This document shows positions 1-6,012 of a DNA stretch of 7,361 nt, piece after piece; position 1 is the first letter of the stretch; each line of letters begins with the position of its first letter. Made by a program: the position numbers and the translations under genes. The notes under the pieces were generated by a model that worked only from the letters and a program-made list of their open reading frames with translations, searched no databases and was not told the DNA's origin. The stretch comes from SYIM01 sp039800205 (GTDB lineage: Bacteria; Pseudomonadota; Gammaproteobacteria; Burkholderiales; Burkholderiaceae_E): the NCBI GenBank assembly GCA_039800205.1, contig JBDLRB010000225.1, positions 1 through 7,361 on the forward strand, written 5' to 3'.

Positions 1-1716
1 AGCCGGTTTGCGCTGGCCAGCGATGTCACCGTTCGCTCACTCGATATCCGGTCCGATGCGGGCGGTTCCCTCGAGCTGGCGGGTACCGCAGCGGGCCGCG
101 TTTTGAGCACAACGGCGGGGGCGGGTGTACAGGCCCTGCAAATGCGGGCCAGCAAGTCGGTGAATATCGACGACAGCTTGACCATCTCGGGCACTGGGGG
201 CGATGCGCGGATCAGGCCGCTCGACGACAACACGACGATGTACGTCGGTGATCTGTTCAACCCCGTGGCCGGTCTACATGTCGATGCGGACACCAGCACG
301 TTTGCCGATCGGATCAAGGACTTCGGACGCCTGGTTCTGGGCAGCACCAGCCAAACGGGTGCGGTGTTCGTGGGTGCACCGACGGCACAGCCCCACCGCT
401 TCGCCGATCCCTTGGTCATCGAAGTGGCCAACACCACTCGTCCGGTGAATGTGGTCGTTCAGGGGACGGTGCACGGTGAGAGCCTCGAGGTCTCCTCGGG
501 CAGTCTCTTCACCACGCTGGGTACCAGCCTGCGGATGGCGGCGGATGCAGGGGTTCAGTTCAAGGGCGCAGTGCGCGTGGCCGGTGACACCTTGATTGAG
601 GCCAAAGCGATCGAGTTCGATGGCGGAGCGGGATCGGTCACGGGCGTGACCGACGGGCCAATGCCCACCTTGGTCTTGCGTCCGCTCGATCGGGCGTCCA
701 GTATCGGGATCGATATGGGCTCATCGGTCGGTGGAGCGACTCGCTTGAACATCGATCGCACGTCACTGGCCGCGCTCTCCCGCGACACGATGGGAGCGGC
801 TGATGCAGCGCGTCGCTTCGATCTGCAGATCGGTTACTCCGATGGTACGGCCGGTCCTGTGGTGATCGATGGCACGCTGTCGATCACCGGAGCGGTCTCC
901 GTGTTCGGTGAAACCATCGAGATGAAGCGTGGTGCGCGGCTTGAGGGTCTGTACGTCGACCTGCGTTCGGACGGCAACATGACCCTGACCGAGGTCCGCG
1001 CCGATACGATGATCAACGTCCAGAGTCTGGAGGGTCGGATTCGCTCGCTGGATCCCACCCTGGTCAACCTGGCCGATCGGACAACGGGTCAAGTGCTCGA
1101 TTCCGTCACCTTCTACGGCAAGGGCTCGAATGTCACGTCCACCGACCGCGCCCTGCGTGCTGAAGCAGACAAGGTGTGGGTGACGCTCCCGAATGGTCGC
1201 GTCGATATGGTCCGCACCCCGGATGGGGTCGAGCATTACCAGGCGGCCGATCGGGACGGGGCCTATCGTCAGCTTGTGGTGTCCAAGGGTCGCGGGACGG
1301 TGGATGCCCGGTTGGTCGATGCCGCATCGGGGACGAAGTGGCTGCTGCAACCCGCCGCAACGCCCAACCCGACGCTGACCTCGCTGTCCGGTTTTGGAGC
1401 GGTCGGCCAGGCGGTCATTCAGCCCGATCTCGCACTCAAGTCACTCAATGGCGCGACCCGTGCCTACCTGGAGCGACCGTCCAATGACTATGTGCGGGTG
1501 ACGACTGGTGGCAGCGCGCTGTACGCTCTCGAACAGGCAAGCCCGCTCGACACCTTGTTCGACCCGCTGGAAGCGGATCTGTCCTATGGCGATGTGGCCG
1601 GGCTTGAAAACGCCTGGCTGCTTGGCAGCAGCAGCTATCTACCCGACGCACTCGGCATGGATTCGGTCGGCGGCGGCAATTTCGAGACCTGGAGCGAAGA
1701 TGAACTTGAGATCTGA
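1..1716 (+). CDS. Large filamentous-haemagglutinin-like exoprotein, C-terminal part (5' truncated)
   Basis: The frame is open from base 1, so the gene begins upstream; a TTG at 103 is not a credible start. The visible 571 residues end at TGA 1714-1716. They are rich in short beta-strand patterns with Gly, Thr, Ser, Asp and alternating Val/Leu/Ile, contain no cysteine and show no membrane segment. Two diverged repeats carry an RPLD motif (214-225 and 679-690) followed by an I/V-G/D turn, an L-x-I/V-D strand and an F-x-L-x-I/L-G-x-S strand. This resembles the repeat style of giant FhaB-type exoproteins predicted to form beta-helices. The end is acidic (ETWSEDELEI). I see no YadA-like anchor, autotransporter barrel or LPXTG signal, although a TPS secretion domain would lie upstream and cannot be checked. 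The stop overlaps the next gene, which suggests co-expression. The adhesin-like class is inferred from sequence character; the exact family and ligand are unknown. Confidence 0.7.
   Translation, partial: SRFALASDVTVRSLDIRSDAGGSLELAGTAAGRVLSTTAGAGVQALQMRASKSVNIDDSLTISGTGGDARIRPLDDNTTMYVGDLFNPVAGLHVDADTSTFADRIKDFGRLVLGSTSQTGAVFVGAPTAQPHRFADPLVIEVANTTRPVNVVVQGTVHGESLEVSSGSLFTTLGTSLRMAADAGVQFKGAVRVAGDTLIEAKAIEFDGGAGSVTGVTDGPMPTLVLRPLDRASSIGIDMGSSVGGATRLNIDRTSLAALSRDTMGAADAARRFDLQIGYSDGTAGPVVIDGTLSITGAVSVFGETIEMKRGARLEGLYVDLRSDGNMTLTEVRADTMINVQSLEGRIRSLDPTLVNLADRTTGQVLDSVTFYGKGSNVTSTDRALRAEADKVWVTLPNGRVDMVRTPDGVEHYQAADRDGAYRQLVVSKGRGTVDARLVDAASGTKWLLQPAATPNPTLTSLSGFGAVGQAVIQPDLALKSLNGATRAYLERPSNDYVRVTTGGSALYALEQASPLDTLFDPLEADLSYGDVAGLENAWLLGSSSYLPDALGMDSVGGGNFETWSEDELEI
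205..873 (+). repeat. Two diverged protein-level repeats in the exoprotein
   Basis: Two protein segments, encoded at about 205-375 and 667-873, share an ordered set of motifs: R/L-RPLD, then a short beta turn (MYVGD in the first, IGID in the second), then L-H/N-V/I-D, then F-x-x-L-V/Q-L/I-G-x-S and a closing G-x-V strand. The second copy has a longer central loop. DNA identity is low, so this is an old structural repeat and not a recent duplication. I do not see a clear third copy in the visible part. Confidence 0.45.
1691..1694 (+). promoter_or_regulatory. Ribosome binding site deciding the lipoprotein start
   Basis: GGAG lies five bases before the ATG at 1700, inside the last codons of the upstream exoprotein gene. 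It supports starting the lipoprotein at 1700 and suggests translational coupling across the 17-base overlap. The in-frame GTG at 1769 has no comparable site. Confidence 0.55.
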
Positions 1717-3277
1717 TGGTCAATGGGCGGCTTCGGCCGGTTCGATCGGCGGGCCGGCTCAACGATCGGTGATCCGACGTTGGTTGGCCGTGGTGGCGAT
1801 TGCGGGCTTGTCCGGATGTGGCGGCGGGGGGGGAGAGCCCCCTGTTCCGCAGCTTGCGGTACAGCTCTCGCCGACCGGGCTGCAGGCCCTGTCGAATGAT
1901 GTCGGGGGAAATGTTGAGCTGAAGGTGCTCCGTGCACTGGACGGGACGCTTGTTCAGGACCAAATCACGGTGGCGCCTGGAGCCACTCGGTTCGTGGTGT
2001 CAAATCAGGCGCTCGTGCCCAACGGCACCAGTCTCGAGCTCCAGGTGACCCGGCATCCGGTCAATCAGCTCTGCCGAGTCATTCCATCGACGGTCACCAT
2101 GGGCGAGGAGGTTGCCTCGCGTCAGCTCTTCTGTGCCCGAACCTGGTTGAACGATACGGGGGCGACAGCCTGTGTGAACAATGCCGATTGCGCCTTGCAG
2201 GATGTCGGGCAGGGACGGGATGCGGCCGCGGTCGCCAGTGCGCTGCGTCGCCTGGGAAGTACAGACTCGCTCACCACTGGGTTCGATTACACCCGTATCT
2301 GTACGAATGGCGAGGTGGCGGGGACCGGGCAGTGCCCAGCCAATCCCGTACCGGGTAAGGGCGCCACGCAGTGGCAGTGTACGAGGGATAACGTCACCGG
2401 TCTGGTCTGGATGATCGTTGATGAGCCGGTCGGTGCCAAGGTGTATGGGGAAGTAAGCAACTGGAACAAACCGACGACCGCGGCCTGCGGCGTGCAGGCG
2501 GCGAGCTGGCGCCTTCCCGCGGCGAACGAGCTGATGGGGCTCGTTCACAGCGGTCGCAGTGCGGATGAGCCCGCGGCGAATGTGGGCTTCTTTCCCAACT
2601 TGGCCCGGGGCGCAGCGTTTGACTCTGGGTTCTGGTCATCGTCCAGCGTGAATGGCAGTCCGCTCTTCGTGTCGTTCGCACAGCCCGGTGCGATCTCGAT
2701 TCCAGATCAGGCGCGCGCGCTCTTTGGCATCTGGGTATCGGGTGCGTCGCGGTCAGCCAGTTACCGAGGTTCGACCGCTGATGCGACGGTCAGCGACGAA
2801 GCCACCGGCCTCAGTTGGGCGGTCTGCAGTCTTGGTCGAACGCCTGGTGCAAACGCCAGCGTGCCGTGTGGGGGTGTGGCGCGAGCGTACACCTGGGCGG
2901 ATGCGCTGAAGGCCGTCGCGGATGCGAACCGGGTCAGTTGGGGCGGCCATAACGATTGGCGGCTGCCCAATCGCGCAGAGCTGGCGTCGCTCCTGGACCA
3001 CAGTGTGAGGGTCGACCCGATCCGGATCAGTACCGATGCGAGTCTGTCTATCCTCAGGCAGGACACCGAGGACGGTACCCCCGAAACACAGGGGATCAGC
3101 TACTGGACGTCGACGGGCTTCACGGCCACGCAGAAGGCCGAGGACGGTGAGGTTGGCGGGACCTTCACGAGCGTGTTCCAGGTCAATTTCGCATCGGGTA
3201 CAGTCACGCCCGAGCCGATCGTTTCAAACGCCACGGCCAAGCAACTCCGCGTTCGCCTTGTGCGCGACACGCGTTGA
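1700..3277 (+). CDS. Secreted lipoprotein with two Lcl_C (DUF1566) domains
   Basis: The predicted product has 525 residues. RR-W-L then a hydrophobic stretch and the lipobox LSGC (residues 37-40) indicate a lipoprotein signal peptide cut before Cys40. The n-region is long if ATG 1700 is used; GTG 1769 (residue 24) would give a compact signal but lacks a ribosome site. A Gly run (41-45) follows, then a beta-rich, Ig-like-looking stretch (about 47-145) and a LNDTG-x-x-x-C linker (150-158). Two DUF1566/Lcl_C units follow: about 228-348 (TGLVW, WRLP at 270-273, FWSSS at 311-315) and about 364-522 (TGLSW, YTWADAL, DWRLP at 419-423, YWTS at 468-471). The domain is named from the C terminus of the Legionella collagen-like adhesin. 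Besides Cys40 there are ten cysteines, consistent with disulfides outside the cytoplasm. The gene overlaps the exoprotein gene and precedes sapC, suggesting a surface role. Family assignment is firm; function is not known. Confidence 0.85.
   Translation: MNLRSDGQWAASAGSIGGPAQRSVIRRWLAVVAIAGLSGCGGGGGEPPVPQLAVQLSPTGLQALSNDVGGNVELKVLRALDGTLVQDQITVAPGATRFVVSNQALVPNGTSLELQVTRHPVNQLCRVIPSTVTMGEEVASRQLFCARTWLNDTGATACVNNADCALQDVGQGRDAAAVASALRRLGSTDSLTTGFDYTRICTNGEVAGTGQCPANPVPGKGATQWQCTRDNVTGLVWMIVDEPVGAKVYGEVSNWNKPTTAACGVQAASWRLPAANELMGLVHSGRSADEPAANVGFFPNLARGAAFDSGFWSSSSVNGSPLFVSFAQPGAISIPDQARALFGIWVSGASRSASYRGSTADATVSDEATGLSWAVCSLGRTPGANASVPCGGVARAYTWADALKAVADANRVSWGGHNDWRLPNRAELASLLDHSVRVDPIRISTDASLSILRQDTEDGTPETQGISYWTSTGFTATQKAEDGEVGGTFTSVFQVNFASGTVTPEPIVSNATAKQLRVRLVRDTR
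1826..1833 (+). repeat. Homopolymeric G8 tract in lipoprotein coding region
   Basis: Eight consecutive G lie inside the codons for Gly43-Gly45, just after the lipidated Cys40. The tract is long for a coding sequence and could be prone to slipped-strand errors. Losing one G leads to a stop at 1920-1922, and gaining one leads to a stop at 1897-1899, so either change would end the protein within about 30 codons. Whether it varies in nature is unknown. Confidence 0.6.
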
Positions 3278-3304
3278 TTCACGTTTCAGAAGGTCTTTTC
3301 GCCG

Positions 3305-4105
3305 ATGTTTGCCAATCTGGTTCCGGTCACCCGCGAACGTCACGCCACCCAGCGCATCCGCCCGGTTGAGCGTTTCGAATTTGCACGTCAGTTTCATGTG
3401 GCCTCGCTGATGATGCACGAATTCGTGCGCGCCACCGCTTTCTACCCCATCGTGTTCATCGAAGAAGGTGATCGCAGCGCCTTCAAGCCGGTCGCGCTCC
3501 TTGGGCTGGAGGCCAGCGAGAATCTGTGTGTTGATGCCGAGAGCGCGGCGTGGTTACCGGGCGCCTACATCCCGGGCATCATCCGCCGTTATCCGTTTGC
3601 GCTCGCCTCGACGGCCGTACAGGGAGAGTTCGCAATCTGTGTCGACGAAGGCGCGAATCTGCTGTCGGATGCCGAAGGGATGCCCCTGTTCAACGGCGAG
3701 GGGGCGGCCACCGAGACGCTCGAGCACGTCAAGCGTTTTCTGGGCGAGCTGCAGCAGATGGACACGATCACGCAGGCATTTTGCGACTGGGTCGTTCGGC
3801 ACGATCTGCTGAAACCCCTGAATCTTCGCGTGCGTGTCGGGTCGGACACTCGCGATATCGCGGGCAGTCATGTCATCAACGAAGAGCGCCTGGACGCGCT
3901 GTCGGATCAGACCTTTCTCGAGATGCGTCGGCTTCGCTATCTTGGCCCCATTCACGCGCATCTGACATCGCTGGCACAGATTGACCGGCTCGTACGGCTC
4001 AAGGAGACCCGGGCCGGCATCGCGGGCAGTGCCAACGATTCGGCATCACGCCCACGGGGTGCTCGCAAGACGACGGGGCGCCCCCGTTCTCCCCGCAAGG
4101 CCTGA
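3305..4105 (+). CDS. SapC family protein
   Basis: The product has 266 residues and matches the SapC family (named from a Campylobacter surface-array protein locus). Visible family features are the N-terminal V-P-V-T-R-E-R-H segment, YPIVF (47-51), ALLGLE (64-69), YIPGIIRRYPF (88-98) and DEGANLL followed by GMPLFNGEG (114-133). A helical C-terminal half follows. There is no signal peptide or membrane segment, so it is predicted to be cytoplasmic. The last 18 residues (249-266) are a basic, Arg/Pro/Lys-rich tail that looks disordered and is an unusual extension. ATG 3305 is preceded by AGAAGG at 3288-3293, 11 bases away, a slightly long spacing. The gene follows the lipoprotein gene by 27 bases with no terminator between, suggesting co-transcription. 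The biochemical activity of SapC proteins is not established, and the sequence does not settle it. Confidence 0.85.
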   Translation: MFANLVPVTRERHATQRIRPVERFEFARQFHVASLMMHEFVRATAFYPIVFIEEGDRSAFKPVALLGLEASENLCVDAESAAWLPGAYIPGIIRRYPFALASTAVQGEFAICVDEGANLLSDAEGMPLFNGEGAATETLEHVKRFLGELQQMDTITQAFCDWVVRHDLLKPLNLRVRVGSDTRDIAGSHVINEERLDALSDQTFLEMRRLRYLGPIHAHLTSLAQIDRLVRLKETRAGIAGSANDSASRPRGARKTTGRPRSPRKA

Positions 4106-4155
4106 GTCCGGGCCACGAAGCGATTCCAGACGGTTCCAATTCAGGGTCCCGCACA

Positions 4156-4186
4156 GAGGGAATGCGCATTTCACACCCCTCGTTTT
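4156..4186 (+). terminator. Possible weak intrinsic terminator after sapC
   Basis: GAGGG (4156-4160) can pair with CCCTC (4177-4181), and the intervening loop contains the perfect palindrome AATGCGCATT (4161-4170). A short T run (4183-4186) follows. The stem is only five pairs and the T run is short, so this is tentative. It lies between the surface cluster and tpiA, where a boundary is expected. Confidence 0.3.
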
Positions 4187-4212
4187 GTGCTGTTCCCTGC
4201 GACTGATACCAT
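4185..4212 (+). promoter_or_regulatory. Possible tpiA promoter with extended -10
   Basis: TTGTGC (4185-4190) could serve as a weak -35. After 16 bases comes TACCAT (4207-4212), preceded by TG-A (4204-4206), giving an extended -10 pattern. The element ends 26 bases before the tpiA ATG. The match is partial and made by eye. The rest of the 133-base gap holds nothing else I can name. Confidence 0.35.
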
Positions 4213-4238
4213 AGCGGGTTAGGCTTTTTGAGGGTGGT

Positions 4239-5021
4239 ATGTCCAATCGACGCCCAGCGGTCGTGGGGAACTGGAAAATGAACGGGTCAGCGGCCGTCGG
4301 GCGGGCGCTCGTCCGTTCCATCGTGGATGCCTGCGTCACTGGAGCGGGACACCGGGCGGACGCCGAGCCAGTCGAAGTGATTCTCTGTCCGCCTTACCCC
4401 TACCTGACCGAGTTTTCGTCTCTTTTGTCGCCGGCCTCGATCGGACTCGGTGCGCAGGATGTCTCCGAACAGCTGGAGGGCGCGTTCACCGGTGAGGTGT
4501 CGGCAGAGATGTTGCGCGACGTGGGGTGCGAGTGGACGATCGTCGGGCACTCCGAGCGGCGCGTGTTGTACGGCGAGTCCGATGCGCAGGTCGCTGCCAA
4601 GGCGGCTCGGGCGCTTCAGTCGGGGTTGGGTGCGATCGTGTGTGTGGGCGAGACCCTCGCCGAACGGGAATCGGGTCACACCTCGGCGGTGGTACGTCGC
4701 CAGCTCGACCCGGTTCTGTCTCAGCTCTCGGGGGTGTCCGCCGATCGGGTGATGATCGCCTACGAGCCGGTCTGGGCCATCGGGACGGGGCGCACCGCCG
4801 AACCCGCGCAGGCCGTCGAAGTGCACCAGCTGATTCGCGAGACCCTCGGGTCATCCGGTGTGGCTGCGGATTCGATCCGGATCCTGTACGGCGGCAGTGT
4901 CAAGCCGGCCAACGCGGCGGCATTGCTGGCTGCGCCTGATATCGACGGTGCCCTGGTGGGGGGCGCCTCACTGGTTGCAAACGATTTTCTTGCGATCGTT
5001 CGAGCGGCTGCGCGCCACTGA
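4239..5021 (+). CDS. tpiA: Triosephosphate isomerase
   Basis: This cytoplasmic enzyme interconverts dihydroxyacetone phosphate and glyceraldehyde 3-phosphate in glycolysis and gluconeogenesis. The 260-residue product is slightly longer than the usual 250 or so. All key parts are visible: the N-terminal GNWKMN with Asn11 and catalytic Lys13, the electrophile His104 in IVGHSERR, the catalytic base Glu176 in AYEPVWAIGTG with phosphate-gripping loop 6 just after it, and the phosphate-binding YGGS (217-220) and GG (241-242) near the C terminus. Residues 33-45 form a somewhat long, polar loop after the first helix. The ATG follows GAGG (4230-4233) with five bases between. secG starts 29 bases after the stop, and the pair is commonly linked in Proteobacteria, so co-transcription is likely. 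The enzyme should be functional. Confidence 0.98.
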   Translation: MSNRRPAVVGNWKMNGSAAVGRALVRSIVDACVTGAGHRADAEPVEVILCPPYPYLTEFSSLLSPASIGLGAQDVSEQLEGAFTGEVSAEMLRDVGCEWTIVGHSERRVLYGESDAQVAAKAARALQSGLGAIVCVGETLAERESGHTSAVVRRQLDPVLSQLSGVSADRVMIAYEPVWAIGTGRTAEPAQAVEVHQLIRETLGSSGVAADSIRILYGGSVKPANAAALLAAPDIDGALVGGASLVANDFLAIVRAAARH

Positions 5022-5050
5022 TCGATCCGCGTCATGACGGAGTAGAGGCT

Positions 5051-5410
5051 ATGAGCTGGTGGGCGAATCTGATGGCAATCGTGCAGGTCCTGGCTGCACT
5101 TGGGGTCATCATTCTGGTGTTGATTCAGCATGGCAAGGGCGCGGACATGGGGGCCGCGTTCGGCTCGGGCTCGTCCGGCAGTCTGTTCGGGGCGACCGGT
5201 TCGGCAAACTTTCTCAGTCGGGCAACCGCAGCCTTGGCAACCGTCTTTTTCGTGGTCACGCTCGGGCTCGCGTTTGTGGGCTACCAGCGTCCGCAGGCGC
5301 CCGCAAGCGTCATGGAGAGCGCGCCCTCTGCCACGCCGGATGTGCCAGAGACGCGTACCGTCCCTGCGGCGGGCGAAAAATCGTCCGCACCCGCCGACAT
5401 TCCTAAGTAA
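5051..5410 (+). CDS. secG: Preprotein translocase subunit SecG
   Basis: SecG is the small inner-membrane subunit of the SecYEG channel that aids SecA-driven protein export. The product has 119 residues. Two membrane helices are seen at about 4-25 and 57-77. The conserved cytoplasmic loop between them begins LIQHGKGADMGAAFG (24-38) and continues through SGSLFG and NFLSR, the family hallmark. The C-terminal third (about 80-119) is a Pro/Ala/Ser-rich, weakly conserved tail typical of proteobacterial SecG. ATG 5051 is served by GGAG at 5039-5042. The gene lies between tpiA and tRNA-Leu, a common arrangement, and its last codons overlap the tRNA promoter. Confidence 0.97.
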   Translation: MSWWANLMAIVQVLAALGVIILVLIQHGKGADMGAAFGSGSSGSLFGATGSANFLSRATAALATVFFVVTLGLAFVGYQRPQAPASVMESAPSATPDVPETRTVPAAGEKSSAPADIPK

Positions 5411-5423
5411 AAACGGTTACAAT
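5394..5423 (+). promoter_or_regulatory. Promoter of tRNA-Leu inside the end of secG
   Basis: CCGACA (5394-5399) matches four of six bases of the sigma-70 -35 consensus, and TACAAT (5418-5423) matches five of six bases of the -10, with an 18-base spacer. The stretch after the -10, CTCGGGC (5424-5430), is GC-rich, as in stable-RNA promoters under stringent control. The -10 ends 10 bases before the mature tRNA, so the 5' leader would be only a few bases. The -35 lies in the last secG codons. Confidence 0.6.
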
Positions 5424-5433
5424 CTCGGGCTAA

Positions 5434-5518
5434 GCCGACGTGGTGAAATTGGTAGACACGCTATCTTGAGGGGGTAGTGGCGAAAGCTGTGCGAGTTCGA
5501 GTCTCGCCGTCGGCACCA
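5434..5518 (+). tRNA. leuU: tRNA-Leu (anticodon GAG)
   Basis: The 85-base gene folds as a class II tRNA. The acceptor stem GCCGACG (5434-5440) pairs perfectly with CGTCGGC (5508-5514), followed by A and an encoded CCA end (5516-5518). The anticodon stem CTATC/GGTAG (5461-5465 and 5473-5477, one G-T pair) holds loop TTGAGGG with anticodon GAG at 5468-5470, reading CUC and CUU leucine codons. A short variable arm with a GAAA loop spans about 5478-5490, and the T arm is GCGAG/CTCGC (5491-5507) around TTCGAGT. The long-variable-arm class and anticodon fit leucine. The position after secG is as in many Proteobacteria. There is no clear U-tract terminator after it, so the transcript may run into nuo and be processed. 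Confidence 0.98.
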
Positions 5519-5528
5519 GATTGAAGCA

Positions 5529-5590
5529 ATCCGCTATCAGACGGATCTGACACAGCAGACGCTGTGCATGTCGACCGGCCCTGAGGCCGG
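5529..5590 (+). promoter_or_regulatory. Three tandem hairpins in the nuoA leader
   Basis: Three inverted repeats follow each other: ATCCG/CGGAT (5529-5533 and 5542-5546, loop 8), CACAGC/GCTGTG (5551-5556 and 5561-5566, loop AGAC) and CCGGCC/GGCCGG (5575-5580 and 5585-5590, loop CTGA). None is followed by a T run, so they are not standard terminators. They could guide processing of the tRNA-nuo transcript or protect its 5' end; this is inference. No convincing separate nuo promoter is seen here. Confidence 0.45.
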
Positions 5591-5618
5591 CACCAAACGT
5601 CTCGGGGATGGGCCTGTC

Positions 5619-5978
5619 GTGTTTCTCGAAAATTACTTGCCTGTGTTGCTCTTCATCCTGGTGGGCATCGGCGTCGGCGTGGGTCCGATGGTGCTCGGCA
5701 AGTTGCTCGGGCCCTCGCGTCCGGATCCTGCGAAACTCTCCCCCTACGAATGCGGGTTCGAAGCGTTCGAAGACGCGCGGATGCAGTTCGACGTGCGCTA
5801 CTACCTGGTTGCGATCCTCTTCATCCTGTTCGATCTCGAGATCGCGTTCCTTTTTCCCTGGGCAGTCTCGCTCGGTGAGATTGGTTTCGCTGGATTTGCC
5901 GCAATGATGGTTTTCCTGGCGATCCTGGTCGTGGGTTTCATTTACGAGTGGAAAAAGGGGGCGCTTGACTGGGAGTGA
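5619..5978 (+). CDS. nuoA: NADH-quinone oxidoreductase subunit A
   Basis: NuoA is a small inner-membrane subunit of respiratory complex I, placed where the membrane arm meets the peripheral arm near the quinone site. From GTG 5619 the product has 119 residues and begins MFLENYLPVLLF, as in related NuoA proteins. It has three membrane helices at about 7-27, 62-82 and 88-110. The loop between helices 1 and 2 holds the conserved YECGFE (43-48, with Cys45), and RYYLVAILFILFDLE (60-74) is the family signature. An upstream in-frame ATG at 5568 would add 17 residues that do not look like the family, and hairpins surround it; purine-rich GGGGA (5603-5607) and GGG (5610-5612) favour 5619. It opens the nuo operon, with nuoB 34 bases downstream. 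Identity is certain; the start is likely but not proven. Confidence 0.93.
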   Translation: MFLENYLPVLLFILVGIGVGVGPMVLGKLLGPSRPDPAKLSPYECGFEAFEDARMQFDVRYYLVAILFILFDLEIAFLFPWAVSLGEIGFAGFAAMMVFLAILVVGFIYEWKKGALDWE

Positions 5979-6012
5979 TCCCGGCGGGCGCATTCATCCG
6001 GAGCGGTCTGGC

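Noticed and set aside
763..1350. 195-codon open frame on the - strand
   Set aside because: Its translation has no recognisable domain and it mirrors the exoprotein gene, as expected from high-GC codon bias.
1508..1699. Upstream extension of the lipoprotein frame
   Set aside because: It lies wholly inside the exoprotein gene in another frame. The ATG at 1700 has a ribosome site and leads into a lipoprotein signal peptide.
4526..4939. Open frame inside tpiA in another frame
   Set aside because: tpiA contains all catalytic motifs across this stretch; the other frame is low-complexity Arg/Gly-rich sequence.
5519..5618. Separate nuo promoter in the leader
   Set aside because: TTGAAG at 5521-5526 has no acceptable -10 at the right distance.
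5430..5993. 187-codon open frame on the - strand
   Set aside because: It runs antisense through the whole tRNA-Leu and nuoA, both certain, so it is a shadow frame.
5965..6012. TTG start for nuoB overlapping nuoA
   Set aside because: The 16 extra residues are not family-like, and GGAG is well placed before ATG 6013.
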